Assembly (NCBI RefSeq): GCF_015191005.1
Contig: NZ_CP040442.1
Coordinates: 3,162,001-3,226,000 of the forward strand
Length of the DNA: 64,000 nucleotides
Reading direction: 5' to 3'
From: Kaistella flava (ex Peng et al. 2021)
Lineage (GTDB): Bacteria > Bacteroidota > Bacteroidia > Flavobacteriales > Weeksellaceae
Shown one piece after another: positions 44,311 to 54,466 of this stretch; the first letter of the stretch is position 1, and each line of letters opens with the position of its first letter. The translations under genes were made by a program, and so were the position numbers. The notes below the pieces were generated by a model that had not been told where the DNA came from, searched no databases, and saw only the letters and a program-made list of their open reading frames with translations.

Positions 44311-45114
44311 ATGAAAGAAAAAATATCGGGGTTATTTATTTTACTAAATTTAATCTGTTTTGGTCAGCAATCAAAACAGATTAATATTACCAATGTTGTT
44401 TGTAAATATAATGTTGAATTTTTAAAGGACACTTTGAATCTTGAAAGCAAAACGAGTGAGGTTATGGTTTTGCAAATAGGAGATCAGGTTTCGCTTTATA
44501 AAAGTCAGCAAAAAAGGGCAACAGATTCATTAAGGAATTTATCGCTTCAAAATAGTTTTGAAACAGCAAAGACAAGTGGTAGCTTGGTGGTTGATTTCTC
44601 TAAAATACCCAGTGTCAATTTAGTTCACGAGGTATACAAAGATCATCAAGAGGTACAGGTTTTTGATAAGATTTTAAAGGATCAGTTTGTTTATGCAGCT
44701 TATAATAAAATTGACTGGAAAGTTGGGAGAGCGAAAAAGCGAATTGGAGACTATGAATGCACAGAAGCGAAGGGGATTTATAATGGTCGTAATTATACCG
44801 CTTGGTTCACAAGCGAAATTCCTATTGCAGAAGGACCCTATACATTTAAAGGTTTGCCGGGTTTGATTCTTGAAGTCTATGATTCTGAAAAATATTTCTT
44901 TATTACATTGCTATCTATTCAAAACTTGACAGAAAAGATAAAGCCAATAGATCGGGTCATTAAAACGAATTATGCTGACTTTATTAAGAAGCGAAAACAA
45001 GTAGATGAAAATCCAGTAGCTGAATTTCAAAAAATTTCAAATACACCTTTAAGTAAAGAAATAAAAGATAAACTATCTGAAAATAGAAAAAAGAAGAATA
45101 ATTATTTAGATTAA
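44311..45114 (+). CDS. GLPGLI-family secreted protein 4
   Basis: 267 residues from the ATG at 44311; an upstream TTG in frame adds four residues and is not favoured. Signal peptide LFILLNLICFGQ. Core motifs are YECTEAKGIYN, GRNYTAWFTS, AEGPYTFKGLPGLILEVYD (GLPGLI near residue 180). The C-terminus is basic and lacks the usual NPIEL ending. Follows the Cys-rich peptide gene by 5 bases and ends at a terminator before the rplC promoter. Confidence 0.92.
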   Translation: MKEKISGLFILLNLICFGQQSKQINITNVVCKYNVEFLKDTLNLESKTSEVMVLQIGDQVSLYKSQQKRATDSLRNLSLQNSFETAKTSGSLVVDFSKIPSVNLVHEVYKDHQEVQVFDKILKDQFVYAAYNKIDWKVGRAKKRIGDYECTEAKGIYNGRNYTAWFTSEIPIAEGPYTFKGLPGLILEVYDSEKYFFITLLSIQNLTEKIKPIDRVIKTNYADFIKKRKQVDENPVAEFQKISNTPLSKEIKDKLSENRKKKNNYLD

Positions 45115-45136
45115 ATTTCTAGTAATAGTTTTTGAA

Positions 45137-45168
45137 AAAAGATTCTCAATGTTTGAGGATCTTTTTTT
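45137..45168 (+). terminator. terminator at right end of island
   Basis: A 13-bp stem with one G-U pair (45137-45149 with 45152-45164) and a T-run. It closes cassette 2 before the ribosomal promoter. Confidence 0.85.
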
Positions 45169-45222
45169 ATTGCAAGTCTCTTACATTCAAGCAAAAAAGT
45201 TAAAAATATTTTTAATCATTAT

Positions 45223-45252
45223 TTGTCAATTCAAATATTCTTCATACATTTG
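45223..45252 (+). promoter_or_regulatory. promoter of rplC and downstream S10-spc-alpha genes
   Basis: TTG (45223-45225), 19-base spacer, TACATTTG (45245-45252) followed by CACTC. The untranslated leader is about 90 bases; no ribosomal-protein autoregulatory fold was recognised in it. Confidence 0.85.
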
Positions 45253-45348
45253 CACTCTCAATTTAAGGAAGAAGTGCGCCTATTTCAAAAGTAGAAATCA
45301 CCCAAACCTTGATTGACAAACAAGAATTTAATTAGATATATATAAACA

Positions 45349-45975
45349 ATGTCAGGTATTATTGGTAAAAAGATCGGGATGACATCGCTGTTTGACGAAG
45401 CTGGGAAGAATATTCCTTGTACCGTTATTCAAGCAGGTCCATGCTCGGTTTTACAGGTCAGAACCGTTGAAAAGGATGGGTACAAAGCTGCTCAACTTGG
45501 TTTCGATGACAAGAGTGAAAAGAACGTTGGTAAAGCGTTAGCCGGCCACTTCAAAAAGGCAGGTTCAGCTCCAAAAGCTAAATTGGTGGAATTCTATCAT
45601 GAATTCGTAGACACCTTAAGCGTAGGAGACGAAGTAAAAGTGAACTTATTTGCTCAAGGTGAATATGTTGACGTAACAGGAACTTCAAAAGGTAAAGGTT
45701 TCCAAGGGGTTGTGAAAAGACATAACTTTGCGGGGGTAATGCAAGCAACTCACGGACAGCACAACAGATTAAGAGCCCCGGGTTCAATCGGTGCAGGTTC
45801 AGATCCATCAAGAGTATTCAAAGGAATGCGTATGGCGGGGAGAATGGGTGGTAAGCAAGTTACCGTATCAAACCTAGAAGTGTTAAGAGTAGATGAAGAA
45901 CAAAATCTTTTAGTAGTAAAAGGTGCTGTTCCGGGAGCGAAAAATTCTTATGTAATTATCAGAAAATGGAACTAG
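45349..45975 (+). CDS. rplC: 50S ribosomal protein L3
   Basis: Early-assembly large-subunit protein near the peptidyl-transferase centre. The 208 residues contain [35 protein letters not shown] and the tip segment [18 protein letters not shown]. First gene after the island; overlaps rplD by 10 bases. Confidence 0.98.
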   Translation: MSGIIGKKIGMTSLFDEAGKNIPCTVIQAGPCSVLQVRTVEKDGYKAAQLGFDDKSEKNVGKALAGHFKKAGSAPKAKLVEFYHEFVDTLSVGDEVKVNLFAQGEYVDVTGTSKGKGFQGVVKRHNFAGVMQATHGQHNRLRAPGSIGAGSDPSRVFKGMRMAGRMGGKQVTVSNLEVLRVDEEQNLLVVKGAVPGAKNSYVIIRKWN

Positions 45976-46595
45976 TAGTATTTAATACATCAGGAAAAGA
46001 AACCGGAAGAAGTGTAACTCTTGACGAAACTATCTTCGGAATTGAGCCAAACCAACACGCGGTTTACTTAGAGGTTAAGCAATATCTTGCAGCACAAAGA
46101 CAAGGTACGCACAAATCAAAAGAAAGAAACGAAATCTCAGGATCAACTAAGAAACTTAAGAAACAAAAAGGTTCAGGTTCTGCAAGATACGGTAGTATCA
46201 AATCCCCAATCTTCAAAGGAGGAGGTAGAATTTTCGGTCCAAAACCAAGAGACTACAGATTCAAGTTGAATAAGGCTTTGAAAAGATTAGCTAAAAAATC
46301 TGTTCTTTCACAAAAAATGAGAGATAATTCAATTAAAGTATTAGAAGCTTTCAATTTTGATGCTCCTAAAACTAAAGAATTTATCACATTGAACAATGCG
46401 TTAGGATTTGAAGGTAAAAAATCTCTTTACATCTTACCAGAAGCGAACAAAAATGTTTATTTGTCTTCAAGAAACTTAGCGAAAGTTAAAGTTTTGACTT
46501 ATAACGAAATCAGTTCTTACGATTTGGTACACGCAGGAGAGATCATATTCTTAGAAGGTGCAGTAGAAAAATTCCAAGAAAATTTAAGAAAATAA
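45966..46595 (+). CDS. rplD: 50S ribosomal protein L4
   Basis: Exit-tunnel protein. The 209 residues show [18 protein letters not shown] and the loop [20 protein letters not shown] that lines the tunnel. Overlaps the end of rplC, consistent with coupled translation. Confidence 0.98.
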   Translation: MELVVFNTSGKETGRSVTLDETIFGIEPNQHAVYLEVKQYLAAQRQGTHKSKERNEISGSTKKLKKQKGSGSARYGSIKSPIFKGGGRIFGPKPRDYRFKLNKALKRLAKKSVLSQKMRDNSIKVLEAFNFDAPKTKEFITLNNALGFEGKKSLYILPEANKNVYLSSRNLAKVKVLTYNEISSYDLVHAGEIIFLEGAVEKFQENLRK

Positions 46596-46598
46596 ATC

Positions 46599-46889
46599 AT
46601 GTCTATTATTATTAAACCAATCATCTCAGAAAAAGCAAACTATCTTACAGATTTGAGAGGACAATATTCTTTTTTAGTTAACCCTAAATCGAATAAAATC
46701 CAGATCAAAAAAGCGATAGAACTTGCTTACGGTGTAAAAGTAGCAGACATTAGTACAATGATTTATGCTCCTAAAGTTTCTTCGAAACACACCAAAAAAG
46801 GATTACAAGTTGGGAAAACCAGCAAATTGAAAAAAGCAGTTGTTGCTCTTGTAGAAGGAGAAGTAATTGACATTTTTGCAACCAACTAA
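46599..46889 (+). CDS. rplW: 50S ribosomal protein L23
   Basis: Tunnel-exit protein that docks trigger factor and SRP. The 96 residues begin MSIIIKPIISEKANYL and contain VNPKSNKIQIKKAIELAYGV. It is followed by a 60-base gap with a small hairpin (CATAAGG with CCTTATG, about 46895-46913) before rplB. Confidence 0.97.
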   Translation: MSIIIKPIISEKANYLTDLRGQYSFLVNPKSNKIQIKKAIELAYGVKVADISTMIYAPKVSSKHTKKGLQVGKTSKLKKAVVALVEGEVIDIFATN

Positions 46890-46949
46890 ATTAGCATAAG
46901 GGACAACCTTATGACAACAATAAAATTTTATTAATTATAAATAATTGTA

Positions 46950-47771
46950 ATGTCTGTTAGAAAATTAAAACCTATCACCCCGGGACAGAGATTCAGAGTT
47001 GTTAACAACTTTGATGAAATTACTACCAACAAACCAGAGAAATCTCTAACAGTTGGTATTAGTAAGTCAGGTGGTCGTAACAATACTGGTAAAATGACCA
47101 TGCGTTACACCGGAGGTGGACACAAACAAAAATACAGAATTATCGACTTCAAAAGAAACAAGTTTGATGTTGAAGCTACGGTAAAAACTGTTGAGTATGA
47201 TCCAAACAGAACTGCTTTCATCGCTCTATTAGAATATGCAGACGGAGAGAAGAGATATATCATCGCTCCAACTGGTATCAAAGTAGATCAGAAAGTTATC
47301 TCCTCAGAAACCGCAGAACCAAATGTTGGTAATGCAATGAAGTTGAAAAATATTCCTTTAGGAACTGTTATTTCTTGTATCGAATTGAAGCCTGGTCAAG
47401 GTGGAATTATGGCAAGAAGTGCAGGATCATCGGCACAGTTAACTTCAAGAGATAAGAAATACGTTATCATTAAATTACCTTCAGGAGAATCTAGAATGGT
47501 TCTTGGTGAATGTATGGCAATGATTGGTGCAGTATCTAACCACGATCACATGCTTACCGTTTCTGGTAAAGCAGGTAGAAGCAGATGGTTGGGTAGAAGA
47601 CCTAGAACAAGACCAGTAGTAATGAACCCTGTCGATCACCCAATGGGAGGTGGAGAAGGTAAGTCTTCTGGAGGTCACCCAAGATCAAGAAATGGTATGC
47701 CTTCTAAAGGTTACAAAACCAGAAAGAAAAACAAAGCATCTAACCGTCACATCATATCTAAAAGAAAATAA
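46950..47771 (+). CDS. rplB: 50S ribosomal protein L2
   Basis: Key peptidyl-transferase-centre assembly protein. The 273 residues include [20 protein letters not shown] and the conserved [20 protein letters not shown] with the functional histidine, then a basic C-terminus ([13 protein letters not shown]). Confidence 0.98.
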   Translation: MSVRKLKPITPGQRFRVVNNFDEITTNKPEKSLTVGISKSGGRNNTGKMTMRYTGGGHKQKYRIIDFKRNKFDVEATVKTVEYDPNRTAFIALLEYADGEKRYIIAPTGIKVDQKVISSETAEPNVGNAMKLKNIPLGTVISCIELKPGQGGIMARSAGSSAQLTSRDKKYVIIKLPSGESRMVLGECMAMIGAVSNHDHMLTVSGKAGRSRWLGRRPRTRPVVMNPVDHPMGGGEGKSSGGHPRSRNGMPSKGYKTRKKNKASNRHIISKRK

Positions 47772-47773
47772 TT

Positions 47774-48052
47774 ATGTCAAGATCACTTAAAAAAGGACCT
47801 TTCATTCATCACACTTTAGATAAGAAGGTTCAGACAAATATAGAGGCTGGTAAGAAAACAGTAATCAAAACTTGGTCTAGAGCATCAATGATCTCTCCGG
47901 ACTTCGTTGGACAAACCATCGCAGTACACAACGGGAAATCTTTTATCCCAGTTTATGTAACTGAAAACATGGTAGGTCATAAGTTAGGCGAATTTTCTCC
48001 GACAAGATCTTTTAGAGGTCACGGCGGTAACAAAAATAAAGGAGGTAGATAA
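47774..48052 (+). CDS. rpsS: 30S ribosomal protein S19
   Basis: Small-subunit head protein. The 92 residues read [18 protein letters not shown] at the start, with [18 protein letters not shown] and [18 protein letters not shown] later. Two bases after rplB. Confidence 0.98.
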   Translation: MSRSLKKGPFIHHTLDKKVQTNIEAGKKTVIKTWSRASMISPDFVGQTIAVHNGKSFIPVYVTENMVGHKLGEFSPTRSFRGHGGNKNKGGR

Positions 48053-48054
48053 TC

Positions 48055-48456
48055 ATGGGATCAAGAAAAAGAGAAAGTGCATTAGCACGTAAAATAGCAA
48101 ACCAAGATGTAGCAAAAGCGTTACATAATGACTGCCCTTCTTCGCCAAGAAAAATGAGATTAGTAGTTGATATCATTAGAGGAGTAGAAGTAGATAAAGC
48201 GTTGAGTATCCTTAAATATTCCAAGAAAGATGCTTCTAACAAATTAGAGAAAGTACTTCTTTCTGCGATGGCTAACTGGCAATCAAAGAACGAAGGTGCT
48301 GATATCGAAGAAGCAAACTTAATCGTAAAAGAAATTATGGTTGACAGTGCAAGACAATTGAAGAGACTAAGACCAGCACCACAAGGTAGAGGTCATAGAA
48401 TCAGAAAAAGATCAAACCACATCACTTTAATTTTAGGAACTAAAGATAATAAATAA
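48055..48456 (+). CDS. rplV: 50S ribosomal protein L22
   Basis: Tunnel-lining protein with an extended loop. The 133 residues contain [20 protein letters not shown] and the basic hairpin [20 protein letters not shown]. Starts two bases after rpsS. Confidence 0.97.
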   Translation: MGSRKRESALARKIANQDVAKALHNDCPSSPRKMRLVVDIIRGVEVDKALSILKYSKKDASNKLEKVLLSAMANWQSKNEGADIEEANLIVKEIMVDSARQLKRLRPAPQGRGHRIRKRSNHITLILGTKDNK

Positions 48457-48463
48457 TCAAGGT

Positions 48464-49198
48464 ATGGGACAGAAGACAAATCCAATTGGTAACAGATTAG
48501 GTATCATCAGAGGATGGGATTCAAACTGGTATGGTGGTAAAGATTATGGAGACAGAATCGCAGAAGACTACAAGATCAGAAGATACCTTGAGGCAAGATT
48601 ATCTAAAGGTGGAATTTCAAAAATCTACATCGAGAGAACATTGAAATTAGTAACCATTACAATTACTACTGCTAGACCGGGATTAATTATCGGTAAAGGA
48701 GGACAGGAAGTTGATAAATTAAAAGAAGAATTAAAAAAATTGACGGATAAAGATATCCAGATCAATATCTTCGAAATCAAAAGACCTGAACTTGACGCAG
48801 TTTTAGTTGCTGACAGTATTGCAAAACAAATCGAAAATAGAATTTCTTACAGAAGAGCTGTGAAAATGGCAATTCAAAGTACCATGAGAATGGGAGCTGA
48901 AGGAATCAAAGTTCAGATTTCTGGTAGATTAAACGGAGCTGAGATGGCAAGAAGCGAAAACTTCAAAGAAGGAAGAATTCCATTGTCAACTTTTAGAGCA
49001 GATATCGATTACCATATCGGTGAAGCACTTACTCAGTACGGTAAACTAGGAGTGAAAGTTTGGATTATGAAAGGTGAAGTATACGGTAAACGTGACCTTA
49101 GCCCACTAGTAGGACAACAGAAAAAAGCACCTGCAGGAAGAGGAGATAGAAATGATAGAGGGGACAGAGGCGATAGAAGACCAAGAGATAGAAAATAA
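48464..49198 (+). CDS. rpsC: 30S ribosomal protein S3
   Basis: mRNA-entry-channel protein. The 244 residues begin [20 protein letters not shown], carry a KH-domain motif ([19 protein letters not shown]) and [13 protein letters not shown]. The C-terminal tail is rich in Arg/Asp/Gly repeats ([19 protein letters not shown]), longer than the E. coli protein. Confidence 0.98.
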   Translation: MGQKTNPIGNRLGIIRGWDSNWYGGKDYGDRIAEDYKIRRYLEARLSKGGISKIYIERTLKLVTITITTARPGLIIGKGGQEVDKLKEELKKLTDKDIQINIFEIKRPELDAVLVADSIAKQIENRISYRRAVKMAIQSTMRMGAEGIKVQISGRLNGAEMARSENFKEGRIPLSTFRADIDYHIGEALTQYGKLGVKVWIMKGEVYGKRDLSPLVGQQKKAPAGRGDRNDRGDRGDRRPRDRK

Positions 49199-49243
49199 TT
49201 AATGAAATTTTGGAGGATACTTTTTAAATGACCGTTACTTTTT

Positions 49244-49272
49244 TAAAATCTAAAATCTAAAATCTAAAATTC
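49244..49272. repeat. AAAATCT heptamer tract between rpsC and rplP
   Basis: About three to four copies of AAAATCT in the 83-base gap. The same unit recurs before rpsD (57171-57206), in degenerate form before rplO (about 53980-54008). Confidence 0.7.
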
Positions 49273-49281
49273 CTAGAAATT

Positions 49282-49707
49282 ATGTTACAACCAAGAAGAA
49301 CCAAATTCCGTAAAGTTCACAAGATGAAAATGAAGGGGATTGCCCAAAGAGGTAGTCAACTTGCATACGGAACTTTCGGGATCAAAGCTAACGAAGGAGC
49401 TTGGATCACTGCAAGACAAATTGAAGCGGCGCGTATTGCTGCAACAAGATATATGAAAAGAGAAGGTCAGTTATGGATCAAAGTATTTCCAGACAAGCCT
49501 ATTACTAAAAAACCAGCCGAAGTAAGGATGGGGAAAGGTAAAGGTGCTGTGGAATATTGGGTATCTGTAGTGAAACCTGGTAAAATTATGTTTGAAGTAG
49601 GTGGTGTATCTTACGAAGTAGCGAAAGAAGCTCTTCGTTTAGCAGCACAAAAACTTCCTGTTACTACAAGATTTGTAGTTGCTAACGATTTTGTTCAACC
49701 TAATTAA
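49282..49707 (+). CDS. rplP: 50S ribosomal protein L16
   Basis: Binds near the A-site tRNA. The 141 residues contain [20 protein letters not shown] and [18 protein letters not shown]. Preceded by the heptamer tract. Confidence 0.98.
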   Translation: MLQPRRTKFRKVHKMKMKGIAQRGSQLAYGTFGIKANEGAWITARQIEAARIAATRYMKREGQLWIKVFPDKPITKKPAEVRMGKGKGAVEYWVSVVKPGKIMFEVGGVSYEVAKEALRLAAQKLPVTTRFVVANDFVQPN

Positions 49708-49717
49708 TTTATTTAAA

Positions 49718-49909
49718 ATGAAAAAAGCTGACATCAAAAATCTAAGCGCAGGAGATATTCAAAACAAATTGGCTGAAGTAAAAGCAGATTTCAATAAAAT
49801 GAAATTGTCTCACAGCATCAGCCCGATTGAAAATCCAATTCAAATTAAAGACATGAGAAGATTGATCGCTCGTCTGGAAACTGAATTAACACTAAAACAA
49901 CAATCATAA
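49718..49909 (+). CDS. rpmC: 50S ribosomal protein L29
   Basis: Small two-helix protein at the tunnel exit. The ATG at 49718 gives 63 residues ([18 protein letters not shown]); an in-frame upstream ATG at 49679 lies inside rplP and is not used. Contains [17 protein letters not shown]. Confidence 0.96.
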   Translation: MKKADIKNLSAGDIQNKLAEVKADFNKMKLSHSISPIENPIQIKDMRRLIARLETELTLKQQS

Positions 49910-49922
49910 TTTTCCTTTTATC

Positions 49923-50177
49923 ATGGATAGAAATTTAAGAAAAGAAAGAATCGGAATCGTTTCTAGCAATAAAATGGAAAAAACCATTGTTGTAAGTGAA
50001 ACGACGAGAGTAAAGCACCCGATGTATGGTAAATTCGTTTTGAAAACGAAAAAATATACCGCTCATGATGAGAACAACGAGTGTACTGAAGGCGATACAG
50101 TATTAATTACTGAAACAAGACCTTTAAGTAAAAGTAAGAGATGGAGATTAGTAAGAATCATTGAAAAAGCTAAGTAA
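49923..50177 (+). CDS. rpsQ: 30S ribosomal protein S17
   Basis: OB-fold primary rRNA binder. The 84 residues contain [18 protein letters not shown] and [18 protein letters not shown]. Its stop overlaps the rplN start by one base. Confidence 0.97.
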   Translation: MDRNLRKERIGIVSSNKMEKTIVVSETTRVKHPMYGKFVLKTKKYTAHDENNECTEGDTVLITETRPLSKSKRWRLVRIIEKAK

Positions 50178-50545
50178 TGTTACAAACCGAATCAAGATTA
50201 AAAGTTGCTGATAACACAGGTGCCAAAGAAGTACTAGTTATTAGAGTTCTAGGAGGAACTAGAAGAAGATATGCTTCAGTTGGTGATAAAGTAGTAGTTA
50301 CTATCAAAGATTCTTCACCACAAGGAACTGCAAAAAAAGGAACTATTTCTAAAGCAGTAGTTGTAAGAACTAAAAAAGCAGTAAGAAGAAAAGATGGATC
50401 ATACATCAAATTTGACGACAACGCTTGTGTTCTTTTGAATGCTACTGGTGAAATGAGAGGAACCAGAGTTTTCGGTCCAGTGGCTCGTGAACTAAGAGAC
50501 AAAGAATATATGAAAGTCATTTCATTAGCTCCAGAAGTACTTTAA
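50177..50545 (+). CDS. rplN: 50S ribosomal protein L14
   Basis: Intersubunit-bridge protein. The 122 residues begin [19 protein letters not shown] and contain [20 protein letters not shown]. Confidence 0.98.
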   Translation: MLQTESRLKVADNTGAKEVLVIRVLGGTRRRYASVGDKVVVTIKDSSPQGTAKKGTISKAVVVRTKKAVRRKDGSYIKFDDNACVLLNATGEMRGTRVFGPVARELRDKEYMKVISLAPEVL

Positions 50546-50563
50546 TTTTAAAATTTACAAAAA

Positions 50564-50890
50564 ATGACAAAGTTAAAAATCAAAAGAGGAGATAACGTAA
50601 TCATCACTACCGGAAAGAAAGAAATTAAAGGTAAAAAAGGTGAGGTTATTGAAGTGATCAGAAAAGAAGGCAAAGACGCTAGAGTAATTATTGCAGGTTT
50701 AAATATTGTTAAAAAACATACTAAACCATCTGCAGGAAATCCACAAGGCGGAATTGTAGAAAAAGAAGCATCAATCCATATTTCAAACGTTATGCTTATC
50801 GACAAAAACGGTAAAGCTACTAAAACAGGAAGTAAGGTAGAGGGTGATAAAAAAGTGAGAGTTGCTAAATCAACCGGTGAAACTTTATAA
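50564..50890 (+). CDS. rplX: 50S ribosomal protein L24
   Basis: Assembly initiator. The 108 residues show the KOW motif in [20 protein letters not shown] and [20 protein letters not shown]. Confidence 0.97.
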   Translation: MTKLKIKRGDNVIITTGKKEIKGKKGEVIEVIRKEGKDARVIIAGLNIVKKHTKPSAGNPQGGIVEKEASIHISNVMLIDKNGKATKTGSKVEGDKKVRVAKSTGETL

Positions 50891-50900
50891 TTAAACGACG

Positions 50901-51452
50901 ATGGAATATATAGCAAGACCAAAACAAATATATAAAGAGAAAATTGTTCCTACAATGATGGAAGAATTTGGGTACAAATCTGTTATGCAGGTTCCTAAAT
51001 TACTTAAAATCGTTGTGTCACAAGGTTTGGGTGCAGCAACAGCTGACAAGAAAATTGTTGATTACGGAATTGAAGAACTTACAGCAATCACCGGTCAAAA
51101 AGCAGTTGGAACTCTTTCTAAGAAAGATGAAGCAGCTTTTAAATTAAGAAAAGGAATGCCTGTAGGAGCTAGAGTTACTTTAAGAGCAAATCAAATGTAT
51201 GAGTTCTTAGACCGATTAACTTCTTCAGCTTTGCCACGTATCCGTGATTTTAACGGTATTAAAGCAGACGGTTTTGACGGAAGAGGAAATTACAACTTAG
51301 GGATTACTGAGCAAATCATCTTCCCAGAGATTGCAATTGACAAAGTGAAAAAAATCCAAGGGATGGACATTACTTTCGTAACTTCGGCAAAAACTGACAA
51401 AGAAGCTAAATCACTATTAACGCATTTCGGTATGCCTTTCAAAAAGAACTAA
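50901..51452 (+). CDS. rplE: 50S ribosomal protein L5
   Basis: 5S rRNA binder in the central protuberance. The 183 residues include [20 protein letters not shown] and the conserved [20 protein letters not shown]. Confidence 0.98.
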   Translation: MEYIARPKQIYKEKIVPTMMEEFGYKSVMQVPKLLKIVVSQGLGAATADKKIVDYGIEELTAITGQKAVGTLSKKDEAAFKLRKGMPVGARVTLRANQMYEFLDRLTSSALPRIRDFNGIKADGFDGRGNYNLGITEQIIFPEIAIDKVKKIQGMDITFVTSAKTDKEAKSLLTHFGMPFKKN

Positions 51453-51453
51453 G

Positions 51454-51723
51454 ATGGCTAAAGAATCAATGAAAGCGCGTGAGCGCAAAAGAGAAGCTAC
51501 GGTAGCAAAATACGCAGAGAAAAGAAAAGCTTTGAAAGAAGCTGGAGACTATGCAGGTTTGCAATTACTTCCGAAAGATGCTTCACCAGTAAGACTACAC
51601 AACAGATGTAAATTAACAGGAAGACCAAGAGGTTACATGAGAACATTCGGTCTTTCTAGAGTAACTTTCAGAGAAATGGCCAATAAAGGTCTTATCCCGG
51701 GAGTGAAAAAAGCTAGTTGGTAA
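51454..51723 (+). CDS. rpsN: 30S ribosomal protein S14
   Basis: The 89 residues end in [19 protein letters not shown] and PGVKKASW. This is the longer, zinc-independent form: the CXXC pairs of short S14 are absent (only one Cys). Confidence 0.97.
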   Translation: MAKESMKARERKREATVAKYAEKRKALKEAGDYAGLQLLPKDASPVRLHNRCKLTGRPRGYMRTFGLSRVTFREMANKGLIPGVKKASW

Positions 51724-51880
51724 TAAATTTAGAACAATCGAGATGATCAAGTTGGTTTTTTAGATTTAAGATAATAGATAAATAGATAATAGATTTAACG
51801 ATCTATTATCTATCATCTAAAAGTCTATCATCTATTCTCTCAAAACTGCTCATCACAAACCAATAATTTAAAATAGAAAA
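51724..51880. other. 157-base in-operon gap with hairpin
   Basis: Largest spacer inside the spc part. It contains a perfect 13-bp inverted repeat of AGATAATAGAT type (51782-51794 with 51801-51813) and further ATCTA-rich units, with no T-run. It may be an RNA-processing site or decayed repeat. Confidence 0.5.
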
Positions 51881-52279
51881 ATGGTAACAGATCCAATTTC
51901 AGATTTCCTAACCAGAGTAAGGAACGCACAAAGCGCAGGCCACAAAGTGGTGGATATTCCTGCATCGAAAATTAAAAAGGAGATTACAAAAATTTTGTTT
52001 GATCAAGGTTATATTTTGAACTACAAGTTCGAAGATAACGCTGTTCAAGGAAACATCAAAATCGCTTTAAAGTACGACAAAACAACCAACAAACCAATCA
52101 TCAAAAGCATCCAGAGAGCTTCAAGACCAGGTTTGAGACAATACAAAGGATCAGGTGAACTACCAAGAGTATTGAACGGTTTGGGTATTGCAATTATCTC
52201 AACTTCAAGAGGAGTGATGACAGATAAAAAAGCACGTCAGGAAAAAGTTGGTGGAGAAGTAATCTGCTATGTTTATTAA
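51881..52279 (+). CDS. rpsH: 30S ribosomal protein S8
   Basis: Platform protein binding 16S helix 21. The 132 residues begin [17 protein letters not shown] and end [15 protein letters not shown], with the conserved [19 protein letters not shown]. Confidence 0.98.
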   Translation: MVTDPISDFLTRVRNAQSAGHKVVDIPASKIKKEITKILFDQGYILNYKFEDNAVQGNIKIALKYDKTTNKPIIKSIQRASRPGLRQYKGSGELPRVLNGLGIAIISTSRGVMTDKKARQEKVGGEVICYVY

Positions 52280-52296
52280 TAAATAATCAAAGGAAA

Positions 52297-52842
52297 ATGT
52301 CAAGAATTGGTAAATCAATTATAGAAATTCCCGCTAATGTTACCGTAACCGAGAAAGACGGATTGGTAACTGTGAAAGGACCGAAAGGAGAACTTACACA
52401 GCAATTAGAAGAAGGAATCACTCTAAAGCAAGAAGACGGGATTCTAACTTTAGACCGTCCGTCGGAATCAAAATCACACAAAGCATTACACGGTCTTTAC
52501 AGAGCGTTAATCAATAACATGGTTCTAGGTACTTCCGAAGGTTGGACAAAAAAACTAGAATTAGTAGGGGTAGGATACAGAGCATCTAATCAAGGAAACA
52601 GATTAGACTTAGCTTTAGGATTCTCTCACGGTATTGTAATGGATCTTCCTAAAGAAATCGTGTTAGAAACATTATCTGAAAAAGGTAAAAACCCAATCAT
52701 TACTTTAACATCTTTCGACAAACAATTATTAGGAATGGTAGCTGCAAAGATTAGATCTTTCAGAAAACCAGAACCATATAAAGGAAAAGGAGTTAGATTC
52801 GTTGGAGAAATTGTAAGACGTAAAGCTGGTAAATCTGCTTAA
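52297..52842 (+). CDS. rplF: 50S ribosomal protein L6
   Basis: Two-domain protein near the factor-binding site. The 181 residues contain [17 protein letters not shown] and the C-terminal [20 protein letters not shown]. Confidence 0.98.
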   Translation: MSRIGKSIIEIPANVTVTEKDGLVTVKGPKGELTQQLEEGITLKQEDGILTLDRPSESKSHKALHGLYRALINNMVLGTSEGWTKKLELVGVGYRASNQGNRLDLALGFSHGIVMDLPKEIVLETLSEKGKNPIITLTSFDKQLLGMVAAKIRSFRKPEPYKGKGVRFVGEIVRRKAGKSA

Positions 52843-52859
52843 TTTTAAAACTTAAGAAC

Positions 52860-53207
52860 ATGGCACTAAGCAAAGTACAAAAAAGAAATAGAATTAAAAG
52901 AAGAGTAAGAGGAAAAATCTCTGGCTCTGCTGAATTACCAAGATTATCTGTTTATAAAAGCAATAAAGAAATTTACGCTCAATTGATCGACGATAAAGAT
53001 GGTAAAACTTTAGCTTCAGCTTCATCAAGAGCGCTGAATGCAAAAGGAAACAAAGTAGAAATCTCTGCAGAAGTTGGTAAAGCAATCGCTGAAAAAGCTA
53101 AAGCTGTAGGAATTGAAAAAATAGTGTTCGACAGAAACGGATTCGTATACCATGGTAGAGTGAAAGCTTTAGCTGACGGTGCGAGAGAAGGCGGACTAAA
53201 ATTCTAA
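52860..53207 (+). CDS. rplR: 50S ribosomal protein L18
   Basis: 5S rRNA binder. The 115 residues contain [18 protein letters not shown] and [20 protein letters not shown]. Confidence 0.98.
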   Translation: MALSKVQKRNRIKRRVRGKISGSAELPRLSVYKSNKEIYAQLIDDKDGKTLASASSRALNAKGNKVEISAEVGKAIAEKAKAVGIEKIVFDRNGFVYHGRVKALADGAREGGLKF

Positions 53208-53225
53208 TCATTAAATTTCGGAAAT

Positions 53226-53747
53226 ATGTTAGGACTAGATAATATAGAAAAAATAAAACCGGGAGGATTAGAACTTAAAGATCGTCTCGTTTCAGTAAAC
53301 AGAGTTACGAAAGTAACTAAAGGAGGTAGAGCTTTCGGATTTTCTGCAATCGTGGTTGTAGGAGACGAAGCTGGAACAGTAGGATTTGGTTTAGGAAAAT
53401 CTAAAGAAGTAGCTTCAGCTATTGCAAAAGCAGTAGAAGATGCTAAGAAAAATTTAGTGAAAATTCCTATGAAAGAACATACTATCCCTCACCAAACATC
53501 TGCAAGATACGGCGGTGCTGATATCTTCTTAAGACCTGCAACTCATGGTACTGGTGTAATAGCTGGTGGTACAGTTCGTATGGTATTAGAATCTTGTGGT
53601 ATTAAAGACATTCTGTCTAAATCTAAAGGATCATCTAACCCACATAACGTTGTGAAAGCTACTTTCAAAGCATTATTGGATATTAGAAAACCAGAAGAAA
53701 TCGCAAGACTTAGAGGTATTTCATTAGATAAAGTGTTTAACGGTTAA
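53226..53747 (+). CDS. rpsE: 30S ribosomal protein S5
   Basis: Decoding-fidelity protein. The 173 residues contain [20 protein letters not shown], the dsRNA-binding-like fold, and [20 protein letters not shown]. Confidence 0.98.
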   Translation: MLGLDNIEKIKPGGLELKDRLVSVNRVTKVTKGGRAFGFSAIVVVGDEAGTVGFGLGKSKEVASAIAKAVEDAKKNLVKIPMKEHTIPHQTSARYGGADIFLRPATHGTGVIAGGTVRMVLESCGIKDILSKSKGSSNPHNVVKATFKALLDIRKPEEIARLRGISLDKVFNG

Positions 53748-53757
53748 TATTTAAGCA

Positions 53758-53934
53758 ATGGCAAAAATTCAAATCAAACAAGTAAGAAGCGCTATTGGTA
53801 GAACCAAAACTCAAAAGAGAACGCTTGAAGCATTAGGATTGAAAAAACTTCACCAAGTGGTAGAACATGACGATACTCCTGCAATTTTAGGAATGGTAGC
53901 GGCAGTTGGTCACTTATTAGAAGTAAAAAAATAG
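53758..53934 (+). CDS. rpmD: 50S ribosomal protein L30
   Basis: A 58-residue protein beginning MAKIQIKQVRSAIGRTKTQ, with TLEALGLKKLHQVVEHDDTP typical of L30. Located 10 bases after rpsE, in the standard place before rplO. Confidence 0.96.
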   Translation: MAKIQIKQVRSAIGRTKTQKRTLEALGLKKLHQVVEHDDTPAILGMVAAVGHLLEVKK

Positions 53935-54011
53935 AAAATTGACAAAGAGACAAAGAGACTTGATTATGATAGTCTCTTATCTCTAATCTTTAAATCTCAA
54001 ATCTAAAAATA

Positions 54012-54458
54012 ATGAATTTAAATAATATTAGACCTGCAGCAGGTTCTACTCACAGTACTAAAAGAATCGGTAGAGGACAAGGTAGTGGTAAAGGGGGAAC
54101 AGCTGGGAAAGGTCACAATGGACAGCAAGCAAGAGCTGGTTATTCTCAGAAAATTGGTTTCGAAGGTGGACAGATGCCTTTGCAAAGAAGATTACCGAAA
54201 TTCGGTTTCAACAACATCAATAGAAAAGAGTATAGAGGAATTAATGTTGATACGCTTCAACTTTTAGCTGATAGCCAAAATATCACTGAAATTACTCAAG
54301 AGGTTTTAGTAGCAAATGGTTTAGCTAAGAAAAGCGAAATCGTGAAAATTATGGGTAGAGGAGAATTGAAAGCTGGTATTTCAGTTTCTGCACACAAATT
54401 CACTAAATCTGCAGAAGAAGCAATTGCTAAAGCTGGAGGTAAAGCAATTACTCTTTAA
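54012..54458 (+). CDS. rplO: 50S ribosomal protein L15
   Basis: The 148 residues begin MNLNNIRPAAGSTHSTKRIG with the Gly/Arg-rich GRGQGSGKGGTAGKGHNGQQ, and contain FEGGQMPLQRRLPKFGF. Followed by secY after 8 bases. Confidence 0.98.
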   Translation: MNLNNIRPAAGSTHSTKRIGRGQGSGKGGTAGKGHNGQQARAGYSQKIGFEGGQMPLQRRLPKFGFNNINRKEYRGINVDTLQLLADSQNITEITQEVLVANGLAKKSEIVKIMGRGELKAGISVSAHKFTKSAEEAIAKAGGKAITL

Positions 54459-54466
54459 TATTTACA

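Noticed and set aside
35478..45348. Prophage or integrative element with integrase
   Set aside because: No integrase, phage structural, mobilisation or transposase gene, and no tRNA attachment site seen in the island.
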